A DNA stretch of 64,000 nt, from assembly GCF_019900845.1 (NCBI RefSeq), contig NZ_CP074570.1, positions 4,092,001 through 4,156,000 of the forward strand, written 5' to 3'. Origin of the DNA: Paraneptunicella aestuarii (GTDB taxonomy: Bacteria; Pseudomonadota; Gammaproteobacteria; Enterobacterales; Alteromonadaceae). Positions within the stretch are counted from its first letter, which is position 1. Each line of letters starts with the position of its first letter. Of the stretch, positions 9,727-19,301 are shown piece by piece. Position numbers and translations under genes: made by a program. The notes beneath the pieces were generated by a model. That model was not told the DNA's origin. It saw only the letters and a list, made by a program, of their open reading frames with translations, and searched no databases.

Positions 9727-9996
9727 TTACCCAACTACCTGAGGAATTCTTTCAACCATACCGATAGTAAAGTCCATGACTTTTTGCACCAGCCAATGCC
9801 CTCCCCACATCAGTGCCAATAAAGTGACAATCAGACGAGGCAAGAAGTTAATGGTTTGTTCGTTAATAGATGTGGCAGCCTGAAACACAGCCACAATCAA
9901 CCCCACCAACATACTGGGGACAATGATGGCGGAAACCAGCACTATCACCATAGAGAGTGATTCTTGCAGAATTTCGACAAAGACCTCTGGACTCAT
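9727..9996 (-). CDS. fliQ: Flagellar export gate protein FliQ
   Basis: Small (89 residues) membrane subunit of the FliPQR export gate. It has two transmembrane helices joined by a short loop, with the typical segment LVGLIVAVFQAATSINEQT and the N-terminus SPEVFVEILQESL. Its length is exactly that expected. It lies between fliP and fliR with very short gaps on both sides. Confidence 0.96.
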   Translation of the reverse strand: MSPEVFVEILQESLSMVIVLVSAIIVPSMLVGLIVAVFQAATSINEQTINFLPRLIVTLLALMWGGHWLVQKVMDFTIGMVERIPQVVG

Positions 9997-10006
9997 AACA
10001 TAGCCC

Positions 10007-10762
10007 TCACATTCCGAAACTGGTTGCTAAGGTTCCAAATATCAGGTTCCAGCCATCGACCAGTACGAATAACATCAGCTTAAAAGGAAGTGACACTATC
10101 ATTGGCGACAACATCATCATCCCCATTGCCATTAAAACGGAAGCAACAACCAAATCCAGAATCAAAAATGGAATAAACAGCATAAAACCAATCTGGAACG
10201 CTGTTTTCAATTCACTGGTGACAAACGCCGGAATCAATACCGTCATGGGAACATCATCGGTATCTTCCACCTGATCCTGATAGCCCCCAATCTCGACAAA
10301 AGTTTCTAAATCCTTGATACGGGTTTGAGACATCATAAAGGCGCGAAGAGGCAACTTGGCCTGTTCAAATGCTTCCTTAGCCGAAATAGTTTCGTTCAAG
10401 TAAGGTTGAAGCGCATTTTCATTCATTTTGTCAAATACAGGTGCCATGATGAACATACTTAAAAACAGGCTGACCCCAATAATAATCTGGTTCGAAGGTG
10501 CCTGTTGTAAGCCGATGGCCTGACGCAATATCGACATAACAACGATAATTCGGGTGAACGATGTCATCATGATCACAAAGGCAGGAATCAATCCCAAGGC
10601 CGTCATGATAAACAGCGCCTGCAGTGACATGGTGTAATCCTGAGTTCCATCAGGATTTGTCGTCACAGTAAGCGCCTTTATCCCGGTATTAGCCCAAGCC
10701 CAATCCGGCATAGCAACCAAAATGATAGCCGTGAACATTAATAACACTGAACGCATATTCAT
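10007..10762 (-). CDS. fliP: Flagellar export gate protein FliP
   Basis: Core subunit of the flagellar export gate. It begins with a cleavable signal-like sequence ([19 protein letters not shown]), then a periplasmic stretch, then membrane segments carrying the family hallmark [18 protein letters not shown] and, near the C-terminus, [20 protein letters not shown]. The 251-residue length is normal. ATG 10762 has AGAGGA upstream. It starts one base after the fliO stop, so the two are probably coupled. Confidence 0.97.
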   Translation of the reverse strand: MNMRSVLLMFTAIILVAMPDWAWANTGIKALTVTTNPDGTQDYTMSLQALFIMTALGLIPAFVIMMTSFTRIIVVMSILRQAIGLQQAPSNQIIIGVSLFLSMFIMAPVFDKMNENALQPYLNETISAKEAFEQAKLPLRAFMMSQTRIKDLETFVEIGGYQDQVEDTDDVPMTVLIPAFVTSELKTAFQIGFMLFIPFLILDLVVASVLMAMGMMMLSPMIVSLPFKLMLFVLVDGWNLIFGTLATSFGM

Positions 10763-10763
10763 A

Positions 10764-11231
10764 TTAATCCTCTCTACCTGATTGAGCCTGCTTCTGGAGC
10801 AGTTGATTAAATCTGGATTTGAACTTCGCTCCCGGATTATCAGGTTGTATTGGTGTTTCCAACTTGGTTAGGTGATTGATATTGTGTGCCGTTATACCAA
10901 TCAAATGTTGCTCATCTCCCACTTGTATCACCACAATTCGCTCTCGAGCCCCGGTCATCATGGAAGCGACCACCTGCATTTGAGAACTTCCGGTTTGAGT
11001 GACGTTAAACCGACGCATGAGATAACCCAACATCAAAACCACGCCAATAACCAGTACCAGTGACATAAAGACTGACACCCAAGTGCTGGCTGAACCGATA
11101 GTTTCTGAGGATTTTTCTTGTGCCAAAGTGGCGAATGGAAGGAGAACGAGAGGCGCTATACAGCATAGACCTCTCAGTATCTTATTGATTTTACTTGAGC
11201 TTTTTAATTCTTTCGATTTGACTAATAACAT
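10764..11231 (-). CDS. fliO: Flagellar biogenesis protein FliO
   Basis: Accessory membrane protein that helps assemble the FliP ring. It has a signal-like hydrophobic stretch near residues 20-37, one transmembrane helix ([20 protein letters not shown]) and a small cytoplasmic domain with the FliO signature [20 protein letters not shown]. The only ATG start, at 11231, overlaps the end of fliN by 41 bp, an unusually long overlap for this operon. No better downstream start is evident, so overlapping translation is likely. Confidence 0.93.
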   Translation of the reverse strand: MLLVKSKELKSSSKINKILRGLCCIAPLVLLPFATLAQEKSSETIGSASTWVSVFMSLVLVIGVVLMLGYLMRRFNVTQTGSSQMQVVASMMTGARERIVVIQVGDEQHLIGITAHNINHLTKLETPIQPDNPGAKFKSRFNQLLQKQAQSGRED

Positions 11232-11628
11232 CCGTTAACCGAATACCAAATTTATCGTTGACCACAACTACTTCCCCATGAGCAATCAACGTGCCATTTA
11301 CTAACACATCTAATGGTTCACCAGCAACGCGGTCAAGCTCCACAACTGAACCCTGGTTCAATTGCAGCAAATTACGGATGCTAATCAAACTCCTGCCCAC
11401 TTCCATAGAGATGGTAACAGGAATATCAAGAATTGTATCAAGTTTACGTTTTTCATCGCCGCTCAGATGACTGTCGTCTTCCAATTCATCCAACTCGGCA
11501 GGTCTAGCACCCAGCAAATCGGCATCATCCGCATCATATCCAGATGATGAGCCTTCATCTGCTTCCGCTTCAGCCTGTTCTGCCATTGCGGCTGCCCAAT
11601 CGTCCATACCGTCGTCTTCAGTACTCAT
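11191..11628 (-). CDS. fliN: Flagellar motor switch protein FliN
   Basis: C-ring subunit that, with FliM and FliG, forms the rotation switch and docks FliH-FliI for export. An acidic N-terminal stretch rich in Asp, Glu and Ala precedes the SpoA domain (from about residue 65: LDIPVTISMEVGRSLISI, then VVELDRVAGEPLDVLVNG and [11 protein letters not shown]). At 145 residues it is typical of marine gammaproteobacteria. It follows fliM by 21 bp, and its end overlaps fliO. Confidence 0.96.
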   Translation of the reverse strand: MSTEDDGMDDWAAAMAEQAEAEADEGSSSGYDADDADLLGARPAELDELEDDSHLSGDEKRKLDTILDIPVTISMEVGRSLISIRNLLQLNQGSVVELDRVAGEPLDVLVNGTLIAHGEVVVVNDKFGIRLTDVISQIERIKKLK

Positions 11629-11649
11629 ACATCACCTCATGTTTTTCCA

Positions 11650-12708
11650 TTACAAATCCTCTTCCAGGATATGTAATTCAGCATCACTGTCTATTCTGCG
11701 CCCACCTTTGGTTAACAGGTGCAGCTGAGATTTCACCGAAACAGGTCTCGGGATCTTCTCTTCAATCTTCAATGCCAGATATTCTCTGGAACGTCCCAAC
11801 TTACTTCTGAATGTGGGTAGTCCTTCTATCAGCACTGTAATAAATTCCGGCATTTCGATGGGGATAATATCGCCATCTTTGAGATCCATCACTTTACCCA
11901 ACGGCATACGGATATCCATCATGTGCGTACTCAGTTCAACCTGAACATCCAGAATTTCGTCACGTAGCGCTCGGCTCCAGCGTAAGTCTGTATCTTCCTT
12001 GTCACTTTGAACACCCGCATCCAACAATTCCCGAATAGGCTCCAACATGGAATAAGGTAAGGCAACGTGGAAGTCACCACCGCCACCATCCAACTCAATA
12101 TGGAACGAACTGATAACCACAACTTCTGTCGGGTTAACAATGTTAGCCATTGCCGGGTTAACTTCCGAGTCAAGATACTCAAAAGAGACATCCATGACCG
12201 GTCCCCAAGCTTCTTTGTAATCCTCAAAGATAATCTTGAGTAGCATCTGAATAATACGGCGTTCCGTTGGCGTAAATTCACGGCCTTCAATCTTGGCGTG
12301 ATAACGTCCATCACCACCAAAGAAGTTATCCACCAGAATAAACACCAAACGCGCCTCCATGGTGATTAGTCCTGTACCTTTGAGAGGTCTGAATCTCACC
12401 ATGTTTAAACTGGTTGGAACAAAAAGCGTATGAATGTATTCACCGAATTTAATCATCTGGATGCCGTTAATCGACACCTCAGCAGAACGGCGCATCATAT
12501 TGAACAGACTCACCCGCATATGACGAGCAAAACGTTCGTTGACCATCTCCAGGGTAGGCATTCGCCCACGCACGATACGGTCTTGAGAAGAGAAATCATA
12601 TTCCAGTGCCGAAGAACTCGACTCCGACTCGTCGATATCCTCTTCATCGACCTCATCGACCCCATGGAGCAGGGCATCAATTTCGTCTTGTGAAAGTAAA
12701 TCGCTCAC
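11650..12708 (-). CDS. fliM: Flagellar motor switch protein FliM
   Basis: C-ring protein that binds CheY-P and sets rotation direction. The N-terminal CheY-binding peptide LLSQDEIDALLHG is intact. The middle CheC-like domain includes FFGGDGRYHAKIEGREFTPT, and the C-terminal SpoA domain includes VMDLKDGDIIPIEMPEFI. At 352 residues it is normal. It lies between fliL and fliN in the standard order. Confidence 0.97.
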   Translation of the reverse strand: MSDLLSQDEIDALLHGVDEVDEEDIDESESSSSALEYDFSSQDRIVRGRMPTLEMVNERFARHMRVSLFNMMRRSAEVSINGIQMIKFGEYIHTLFVPTSLNMVRFRPLKGTGLITMEARLVFILVDNFFGGDGRYHAKIEGREFTPTERRIIQMLLKIIFEDYKEAWGPVMDVSFEYLDSEVNPAMANIVNPTEVVVISSFHIELDGGGGDFHVALPYSMLEPIRELLDAGVQSDKEDTDLRWSRALRDEILDVQVELSTHMMDIRMPLGKVMDLKDGDIIPIEMPEFITVLIEGLPTFRSKLGRSREYLALKIEEKIPRPVSVKSQLHLLTKGGRRIDSDAELHILEEDL

Positions 12709-12727
12709 GTTGCGCCTCTATTCTCTG

Positions 12728-13249
12728 TTACTGCATAACAAAACCAGTAAACAGTACATTCTCAACGACATCTTTACTGGCAATTTCCTGCATCGCCTTT
12801 TGCACTTCACGCAAAGACTGATCACGCATTGCCACTTTACCAACTTCAGTTACCAGGTCATCAGCACTGGAAGTGCTAAACACTCGCAGCAATGTACCCT
12901 CGATCATTGGAATATGCATTTTGGCCAGTTCTTCGTTATCCGAACCTCTAACCATCAATTGTACTTTAATCTGTACCAACCTATCTCTACCTGCGCCGGG
13001 CACGTTAAAGATAAATGGTCGTGGCATTGCAACATAAAGCGCAGTGCCAACATTCGCCCCCTGAGCACCTGGGACAGCCCCACCTTGCCCAGCATTTTGA
13101 GGCATTGCCTCAGGTACAGGTTCACTACCACCTAAAAAGAAAAATGCACCACCACCAGCAACAACAAGAACAGCAACAATAATGATGATCAACATCATCT
13201 TGTTCTTCTTGCCACCACCGTCTTCCATTTCTAATTCTTCATCTGCCAT
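12728..13249 (-). CDS. fliL: Flagellar basal body protein FliL
   Basis: Inner-membrane protein around the MotAB stator that supports torque generation. It has a short cytoplasmic N-terminus with a Lys cluster (GGGKKNKMM), one transmembrane helix (residues ~17-37) and a periplasmic domain ending in the typical EIASKDVVENVLFTGFVMQ. A Gly/Pro/Gln-rich linker follows the membrane helix. About 250 bp without a gene separate it from fliK. I found no convincing sigma-54 or sigma-28 site there, so it is unclear whether fliL begins a new transcript. Confidence 0.93.
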   Translation of the reverse strand: MADEELEMEDGGGKKNKMMLIIIIVAVLVVAGGGAFFFLGGSEPVPEAMPQNAGQGGAVPGAQGANVGTALYVAMPRPFIFNVPGAGRDRLVQIKVQLMVRGSDNEELAKMHIPMIEGTLLRVFSTSSADDLVTEVGKVAMRDQSLREVQKAMQEIASKDVVENVLFTGFVMQ

Positions 13250-13499
13250 GCTTATCTCGCTAGCTATTAACTTAACTCAACAACTGTATGGGCATCAAAA
13301 ACCAGCTAAAACTTAAGCAACAGCCCACAAATTCTTGTCTCGGGTGTAGCATTATTGCTGTTTAGACTAACCTCGCCAAGCAATAATTCCACTCTTCATA
13401 ATTATCCCTTTTCATTATGAATTGTAGGCGTTCCTCAATCAATCTTGTTACTTTTCATCTGAAACAAAGCAACAGTTCACAAATTTGACGCTCATTTCA

Positions 13500-15356
13500 T
13501 CAGGCAAAATAATCAATGCCATTTACCGAGCCATTAACCATCCGCACGGTTTGTTGTTCAACAAACTCTTCTTCCACTTCATTGCCTGAGCCGCCTGAGC
13601 CACCAGCAAACTGTCCATTTGCATTTTCAGCATCCTGCTGTTTAGATTCTTGCTCAACAGAAGACTGTCCCAATTGAATACCCTGCTCGTCCAATAACTC
13701 TTTTAATCTTGGTGCAGCATGCTCCAACGCTTCTCGGGCTTGTTGAGTCTGAACCACAAAGTTAACCGTTGCAGCTTCACCCGACATATTTACCTTGATC
13801 TTCATGGTGCCTAAATCCGGTGGATCCAAGCGAATATCGGCTGTCATATTCTTCTGATTAACCATCAACTGCACTTTGTCAGCCAGGTTCTGGGGAGCAT
13901 CAGGTTTATGAATGTTAACCGTTCTATCCATCTGATTAGCGGCCTGTTGACGAGCACTTTCCAACTGAGCCACATTCGCCTCTTTGGCATTAGCAGCCGA
14001 AACCGACTTAGCCATTTCCGCATTTCCTGCTTTCTGATCGACTAACTGAGCAGCCATATCCATCGTGCTGTTAGTGCTAGCAAGGACTTGCTGTAATTTC
14101 GCCTGATCCATCGCTGCTGATGAGTTATCCCCTGTCGCGGCCGCCACAGCATCTTTCACCACTTGCCCTAAATCATTGCCTGATTGCTGCCCTTGCTGTG
14201 CTTGAGACTTCAACTCTTCAACCCCCGCCTTAAGCTTATCGACAAAGGTTTCTTTCACCTCAGCAGATACTGATTCCTTAGGCAGTACCTGATTTGCAAT
14301 ATGCTCTGCGGCTTTTTGCAACTGTGTCGGATCTGCATTGACTAATTTATCTAGCAGAGGATCATCGGTTTTAATTTCAGCGTCCGCTTGTACTGTCTGC
14401 TCACCTGCCACATTGCTCATCAAATGTGTCAAAAATTTGGAATCTATCTGTAACCAGTCCTTGCCAGTTAATTCTTTCAATGGTGAATCCTGCAACTCAG
14501 GATTTTGTGTCAAAAACTGATCGATCATAGCATCCAGCTGCAGCAACTCTTCTTCAGATACGTCGTCTTTCTGTGACAGTGAATCAATCATTGCCAGAAT
14601 CTCTTGCAATGACTCATTGCTGATACTTTGTTCATCTGTGGGCATGTCAGTAATCAATTCAATATCAGAAACACCTTCTTTCAGCGCATCGCTTTGAACT
14701 GCATCAAATTGACCATTCAATAATTTATCCAGCTCACCCTGCATATCGGTTTCAACAGCCACATCAGCCTTAACACCATCACTTTCCAACTCCGCTTTGT
14801 CGGATCCCTGACCGTGTAACTTGTCGAGCATAGCCAACCAATCAAAATGCGTTGCTGCTTCTTGTACCAATTCGCTTTGCGCTTCGTCAGGCTCAGCAGA
14901 TTGCTGCGCATTATCCTGTTGTCCTTCAGCAGAGTCATTCTGGGCAGACTCACCTTCCGCTTTTACTGAATCTTGTTGATCTTGTGATGTTGATGCTTGC
15001 TCATCGGTTGTCGCTTCTTTCTTAGCAACCGAATCACCAGGATCATTAGCATTCTTTTGCTGGGCAACGGCTTCAGATTGCTCTGTCTGTTTGGCTGACT
15101 GTTGAGTAGCTGCCGTATTTTCTACCGAATTGGAAGCCTTTTCAGAACCCTGAACGCTTTTGGTGCTATTACTATTCTTGTAGGCAGGGGGAGGCGTTGT
15201 CTTCTCTGCTGCATGACTACGCTCCAACATAGAAGCAAAGTCTTGGCCTTTCCCGGAATATGATGGTTGTTCGGAGCTCCCAGAAGCAATACCTATTTGA
15301 ACATTTGAGGCAATGTCTGTCTTTTTAGCGGCAAGTTGTTGCATCATTGGTCGCAA
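13500..15356 (-). CDS. fliK: Flagellar hook-length control protein FliK
   Basis: FliK measures hook length and triggers the FlhB specificity switch. The long N-terminal two thirds (about 470 residues) are Gln/Ser/Asp/Glu-rich, low in complexity and probably disordered. The conserved C-terminal domain starts near residue 490 and includes VQLMVNQKNMTADIRLDPPD, LGTMKIKVNMSGEAATVNFV and LKELLDEQGIQL. At 618 residues it is long but within the wide range of the family. No transmembrane segment is seen. It lies between fliJ and fliL. Confidence 0.94.
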   Translation of the reverse strand: MRPMMQQLAAKKTDIASNVQIGIASGSSEQPSYSGKGQDFASMLERSHAAEKTTPPPAYKNSNSTKSVQGSEKASNSVENTAATQQSAKQTEQSEAVAQQKNANDPGDSVAKKEATTDEQASTSQDQQDSVKAEGESAQNDSAEGQQDNAQQSAEPDEAQSELVQEAATHFDWLAMLDKLHGQGSDKAELESDGVKADVAVETDMQGELDKLLNGQFDAVQSDALKEGVSDIELITDMPTDEQSISNESLQEILAMIDSLSQKDDVSEEELLQLDAMIDQFLTQNPELQDSPLKELTGKDWLQIDSKFLTHLMSNVAGEQTVQADAEIKTDDPLLDKLVNADPTQLQKAAEHIANQVLPKESVSAEVKETFVDKLKAGVEELKSQAQQGQQSGNDLGQVVKDAVAAATGDNSSAAMDQAKLQQVLASTNSTMDMAAQLVDQKAGNAEMAKSVSAANAKEANVAQLESARQQAANQMDRTVNIHKPDAPQNLADKVQLMVNQKNMTADIRLDPPDLGTMKIKVNMSGEAATVNFVVQTQQAREALEHAAPRLKELLDEQGIQLGQSSVEQESKQQDAENANGQFAGGSGGSGNEVEEEFVEQQTVRMVNGSVNGIDYFA

Positions 15357-15426
15357 TCCTCATTTAATTCCTAATTCGATTAACGAGCTAACTCATTAAT
15401 ATTATTATATTTTTAACTTTAGCCTT

Positions 15427-15483
15427 CATCATTCCGGCAATAAAACCGGATGATTTCAGCCTAACAGGCAATGGTTATTGCCT
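15427..15483. other. Two hairpins between fliJ and fliK
   Basis: The 220-bp gap contains a perfect 7-bp stem with loop GGTT (AGGCAAT/ATTGCCT, 15466-15483). Beside it is a second stem built on ATCATTCCGG/CCGGATGAT with one bulge. Neither is followed by a T-run on the minus strand. They may attenuate or process the fliJ-fliK transcript; no function is shown. Confidence 0.4.
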
Positions 15484-15576
15484 AATTACAGCTTCAATAC
15501 AAAAGCTCAGCAAAAACTGTTCCAATTTTGAACAATAGCAACAAATAACTTCATTATTGTTGTCTTCTAACGTCGC

Positions 15577-16020
15577 TTATCGGGCCTTACGTATAAATTT
15601 CTGTAGTGCAATCTCATCCATCATTGCCTGTTCAATCCGAGCTTCTTTCGCCATCGCAATCTGTTTCTTTTTATCCAGCAACATTTCTATCGCTTTACGC
15701 TTTTGTTGTTGCTTTAACCACAGACTTTTCCGTTGCTCAGCAGCCAGTACCGCGTTGTGAATAACCTGTCTTTGTTGCTCACAGGCGCGATCCAATTTGC
15801 TAATAAAACCTTGATGCTGATTAAAAGACCTGGCTTCCAGTCCTGTTTCCCTGCCTTTTTTCTGGATTTGACGAAAATACTCCAAGCGATAATTTTCCAG
15901 TCCTTGCAACTTGGTGCGGTTTTGATTCACAAACAGCATTGCCTTTTGGTAATCCATCGCCGCTTTGTCTTCTTTTTCCTGCTCCCATTGAGCCAGCATA
16001 ACAAGTTGAGCTTTTGCCAT
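15577..16020 (-). CDS. fliJ: Flagellar export chaperone FliJ
   Basis: Soluble coiled-coil protein that links the FliI ATPase ring to FlhA. The 147 residues are almost entirely helical and rich in Lys, Gln, Arg and Ala, with long heptad-like stretches. It has little sequence signature of its own; the call rests on size, composition and position immediately after fliI (3 bp). The start MAKAQLVMLAQWEQEKEDKA fits the family. Confidence 0.9.
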   Translation of the reverse strand: MAKAQLVMLAQWEQEKEDKAAMDYQKAMLFVNQNRTKLQGLENYRLEYFRQIQKKGRETGLEARSFNQHQGFISKLDRACEQQRQVIHNAVLAAEQRKSLWLKQQQKRKAIEMLLDKKKQIAMAKEARIEQAMMDEIALQKFIRKAR

Positions 16021-16023
16021 AAC

Positions 16024-17355
16024 CTAGCCTCCCTGGCGCATTGCCTGAGTCAACTTAACCATTTCCTGCAAACTTTCATCGTAAGGAATAATCTCTTTCA
16101 TTTTTTGTTGCAGGAATTTATTAATGATTGGTTCGGCCTTTATAGCCAGGTCAATTCGAGGATCCGTTCCCTTGGAATAAGCTCCAATACTGATTAAGTC
16201 TCTATTTTGCTGATACGTGGAATACACCTGCTTTAATGCTCTGGCAGTATCCATATGCTGATCACTCACCACCATTGGCATAACACGGCTAATTGATGCT
16301 TCTACATCAATGGCAGGAAAATGGCCTGAATCAGCCAATGAACGCGCTAAAACAATATGCCCGTCCAGAATCGCCCTGGCAGAATCAGCAATAGGATCTT
16401 GAAGGTCATCGCCTTCTGTTAGCACGGTATAAAATGCGGTAATCGAGCCCTGATTCTCAGCGCCATTTCCAGCACGTTCAACCAATGCAGGTAAACGGGC
16501 AAAAACCGAAGGCGGATAGCCCTTGGTCGCTGGAGGCTCACCGACAGCCAGTGCAATTTCACGCTGTGCCATGGCATAACGTGTCAACGAATCAATAAGT
16601 AACAGTACATTCATGCCTTGATCACGAAAATACTCGGCAATGCTCACCGCCGTTTCGCAACCTTTTAAGCGCATTAAAGGAGAAGTATCTGCGGGTGCAG
16701 CGACAACGACAGATTTCTGACGTTCTTCCTCGCCCAAGATATCCTGAATGAATTCCTTAACCTCTCGACCACGTTCGCCAACCAGACCCACAACTACAAC
16801 ATCCGCCGTTGTACCTCGGGTCATCATGCCAAGTAGCACGCTCTTACCCACACCACTACCGGCAAACAAGCCCATACGTTGGCCTACACCCACCGTGATC
16901 ATGGAATTAATAGCGCGCACACCAACATCCAGAGGTTGCTTTATTGGTTTACGAATAAGGGGATTCATGGGAGGACGGGTAAGAGGAACGCGTTTGTTTG
17001 TTTTAATAGCGCCCAAGCCATCTAAAGGTTGACCGTTACCGTCAACAACACGGCCTAACAACTCCATACCTACAGGGATGCCTTCCTGACGACTTAGCGG
17101 CATTACCCGAGAACCAGGAACAATACCTTTTACCGCTTCGGTAGGCATGAGATAGGTAATGGATTCAGCGAAACCGACCACTTCAGCTTCAATTTCACCG
17201 TCAATAGTTTGAACCAGACATTGACTACCAACAGGCAGTTGGCAGCCTACCGCTTCGAGCGTCAAGCCCACTCCACGTACAAGTTTGCCCGAGGCAACGC
17301 TCACTGATTGCGGAACTTGAGTTTGTAATTCTCTGACTTTATTCAGGAAATCCAT
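16024..17355 (-). CDS. fliI: Flagellum-specific ATPase FliI
   Basis: ATPase of the flagellar export apparatus, related to F1 beta. Walker A is [11 protein letters not shown] and Walker B is [20 protein letters not shown], followed by [21 protein letters not shown] prefer the ATG at 17355, giving about 443 residues. A TTG at 17394 is the alternative, adding 13 residues; neither has a strong ribosome site. Downstream fliJ begins 3 bp after the stop. Confidence 0.96.
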   Translation of the reverse strand: MDFLNKVRELQTQVPQSVSVASGKLVRGVGLTLEAVGCQLPVGSQCLVQTIDGEIEAEVVGFAESITYLMPTEAVKGIVPGSRVMPLSRQEGIPVGMELLGRVVDGNGQPLDGLGAIKTNKRVPLTRPPMNPLIRKPIKQPLDVGVRAINSMITVGVGQRMGLFAGSGVGKSVLLGMMTRGTTADVVVVGLVGERGREVKEFIQDILGEEERQKSVVVAAPADTSPLMRLKGCETAVSIAEYFRDQGMNVLLLIDSLTRYAMAQREIALAVGEPPATKGYPPSVFARLPALVERAGNGAENQGSITAFYTVLTEGDDLQDPIADSARAILDGHIVLARSLADSGHFPAIDVEASISRVMPMVVSDQHMDTARALKQVYSTYQQNRDLISIGAYSKGTDPRIDLAIKAEPIINKFLQQKMKEIIPYDESLQEMVKLTQAMRQGG

Positions 17356-17427
17356 AGCGCACTTTTCTATTGGTTGTTCTTGGTTGAGACTCAACGGATC
17401 AGAGACAAGCGCGTTATGACAATGCCA

Positions 17428-18219
17428 TTATTCCGACACTTGCTCAGACGATAATCCTTGCTCTTGCAAGAATCTGTCCAACACGTCACGACAACGTCTT
17501 TCAACAGTGACATCAACCGCATTGTTGTCGGTCATAATGTCGCAGCCACCACGCGAAAGTTCAGGCGCTTCCACGAATATCCAATTGTGGCGCTCAATGT
17601 CTTCATCTGAAAACTGTGTTTTCACTAACTCAATATCTTCCGGATGCATACGAATTTGGTAGGCGTTCTCTCGAATGGGAAGGACTTTCAAACCGTCGGC
17701 TAATGCCTGAAAAATAATATCTGAATTGGTTTTAACTTCATGGCGAACCACAGATCTTGCCAAGCTTACAGAAAGCGCCACCAATTCTTTTTGCAGTTCA
17801 CGTTCCATTGATGCAATCGGATTGTGTAGTGTGGTCATTAGCTGTTGCCAAATAGCCACTTGCTCAGCAATTTCGCTTTGTCCTTGTTCTAATCCTTCCG
17901 CATGACCCGCTTCCAGACCTTGTTGATGACCTTCCTGCTGACCTTTTTCTAATCCTTCCTGATACCCCTTTTCCATGCCTTCCTGCTGCCCCTGGGAAAA
18001 ACCTTCCTCATAGGCTGCACGGCGAATTTCTTCAATTTCTTCGGCAGTAGGAGGAAGAATAACCACTTCCTCCTCGGGGGGTTCATACTTCCATTCCTCT
18101 GTACGGTTCAAGGCATTGGTCTGATGTGTGCCCTTATATAGCTTTTTATCGACAATAGGGAGTTCCCAAGATTTGGCTTCTTCAGCCAATTGTTCATCCA
18201 AGGTTCTTGCGGTTATCAT
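17428..18219 (-). CDS. fliH: Flagellar export ATPase regulator FliH
   Basis: FliH dimers hold FliI inactive and tether it to FliN in the C-ring. The protein shows the family's glycine-repeat helix: around residues 75-112 Gly recurs about every fourth position (as in EEGFSQGQQEGMEKGYQEG). A C-terminal domain with VVRHEVKTNSDIIFQALADG and SRGGCDIMTDNNAVDVTVE follows. ATG 18219 has GGGGTAAA upstream. At 263 residues it is normal for the family. Confidence 0.95.
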   Translation of the reverse strand: MITARTLDEQLAEEAKSWELPIVDKKLYKGTHQTNALNRTEEWKYEPPEEEVVILPPTAEEIEEIRRAAYEEGFSQGQQEGMEKGYQEGLEKGQQEGHQQGLEAGHAEGLEQGQSEIAEQVAIWQQLMTTLHNPIASMERELQKELVALSVSLARSVVRHEVKTNSDIIFQALADGLKVLPIRENAYQIRMHPEDIELVKTQFSDEDIERHNWIFVEAPELSRGGCDIMTDNNAVDVTVERRCRDVLDRFLQEQGLSSEQVSE

Positions 18220-18246
18220 TATTTACCCCAAATTTAAGGAATCAGC

Positions 18247-19299
18247 TTACAGGAACTCTTCGCCACCGCCGCCGCCAAGCATGATTTCACCGGCGTCAGC
18301 CAAACGTCTGGCAATGGATAGAATTTCTTTCTGTGCAGTTTCAACTTCACTGACACGTACAGGGCCAAGCGCTTCCAAATCATCCATCAACATTTCCGCA
18401 GCACGCTTCGACATGTTGCGAGTGATCTTGTCTTTAAGCTCGTCCTCAGCACCTTTGATGGCCTTGATAAGTACATCTTGCTGAACTTCGCGCAAAATGG
18501 TTTGCATAGCGCGGTCGTCCACATCCACAAGGTTGTCGAATACGAACATAAGGTCTTGAATCTGTTGACTCATTTCTTCGTCTTGCTCGCGGATTGCGTC
18601 CATCAACTGACCTTCGATATTGGTATCCAGGTAGTTCATGATTTCTGCCGCAGACTTCAGGCCGCCCATCTTCGCTGCTTGCGTACCCGCCTGACCAGCG
18701 AACTGTTTCTCCATGATTTCATTCAATTCTTGTAGTGCCGCTGGTTGTACTTCTTCCAGGTTGGCAATACGCATCATCAAGTCCAAACGAACCTTTTCCG
18801 GGAACTGCGCCAAAATTTCAGCAGACTGCTCCGCTTCCAGATAGGCCAATACAATGGTCTGAATCTGAGGGTGCTCGTTACGGATAATGCCCGCAACCTG
18901 TTTGGAATCCATCCATTTCAGTGAATCCAAACCTTTAGCACCACCACCTACCAAAATCTGGTCAATCAGGTTGGCCGCTTTGTCTTCACCCAAGGCTGCG
19001 GTTAACGCTTTTTTCACGAAGTCCTGACTGTGGAAACCGATAGTGCTGTAGTTCTGGATCTCTTCGATAAAGTGCTTATGTACCGCTGTTATTTTTGGTT
19101 GGGTCATTTCATCCATGGTCGCCATGGCTTGACCTAACTTTTGTACTTGCTTTGGTTCCAGATGTTTCAAGATCTGTGCGGCATCTTCTTCTGACAAACT
19201 GAGCAGAAGAATCGCAGCCTTTTCGACCCCCTCCAGCTTACTGACATCGTAAGTTGGAGCACCGTCTAAAGTTTCTATTTTTGCGATTTTAGTAGCCAT
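18247..19299 (-). CDS. fliG: Flagellar motor switch protein FliG
   Basis: C-ring protein contacting FliF below and MotA above; its charged C-terminal helix generates torque. Recognisable parts are the ARM domain with EHPQTIVLAYLEAEQS-type sequence (NEHPQIQTIVLAYLEAEQSA), the PAALQELNEIMEKQF linker and the C-terminal domain DDRAMQTILREVQQDVL, then ITRNMSKRAAEMLMDDLEAL. It ends in a Gly-rich tail (GGGGGEEFL). It starts 2 bp after the fliF stop, so translation is probably coupled. Confidence 0.97.
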   Translation of the reverse strand: MATKIAKIETLDGAPTYDVSKLEGVEKAAILLLSLSEEDAAQILKHLEPKQVQKLGQAMATMDEMTQPKITAVHKHFIEEIQNYSTIGFHSQDFVKKALTAALGEDKAANLIDQILVGGGAKGLDSLKWMDSKQVAGIIRNEHPQIQTIVLAYLEAEQSAEILAQFPEKVRLDLMMRIANLEEVQPAALQELNEIMEKQFAGQAGTQAAKMGGLKSAAEIMNYLDTNIEGQLMDAIREQDEEMSQQIQDLMFVFDNLVDVDDRAMQTILREVQQDVLIKAIKGAEDELKDKITRNMSKRAAEMLMDDLEALGPVRVSEVETAQKEILSIARRLADAGEIMLGGGGGEEFL

Positions 19300-19301
19300 T
19301 G

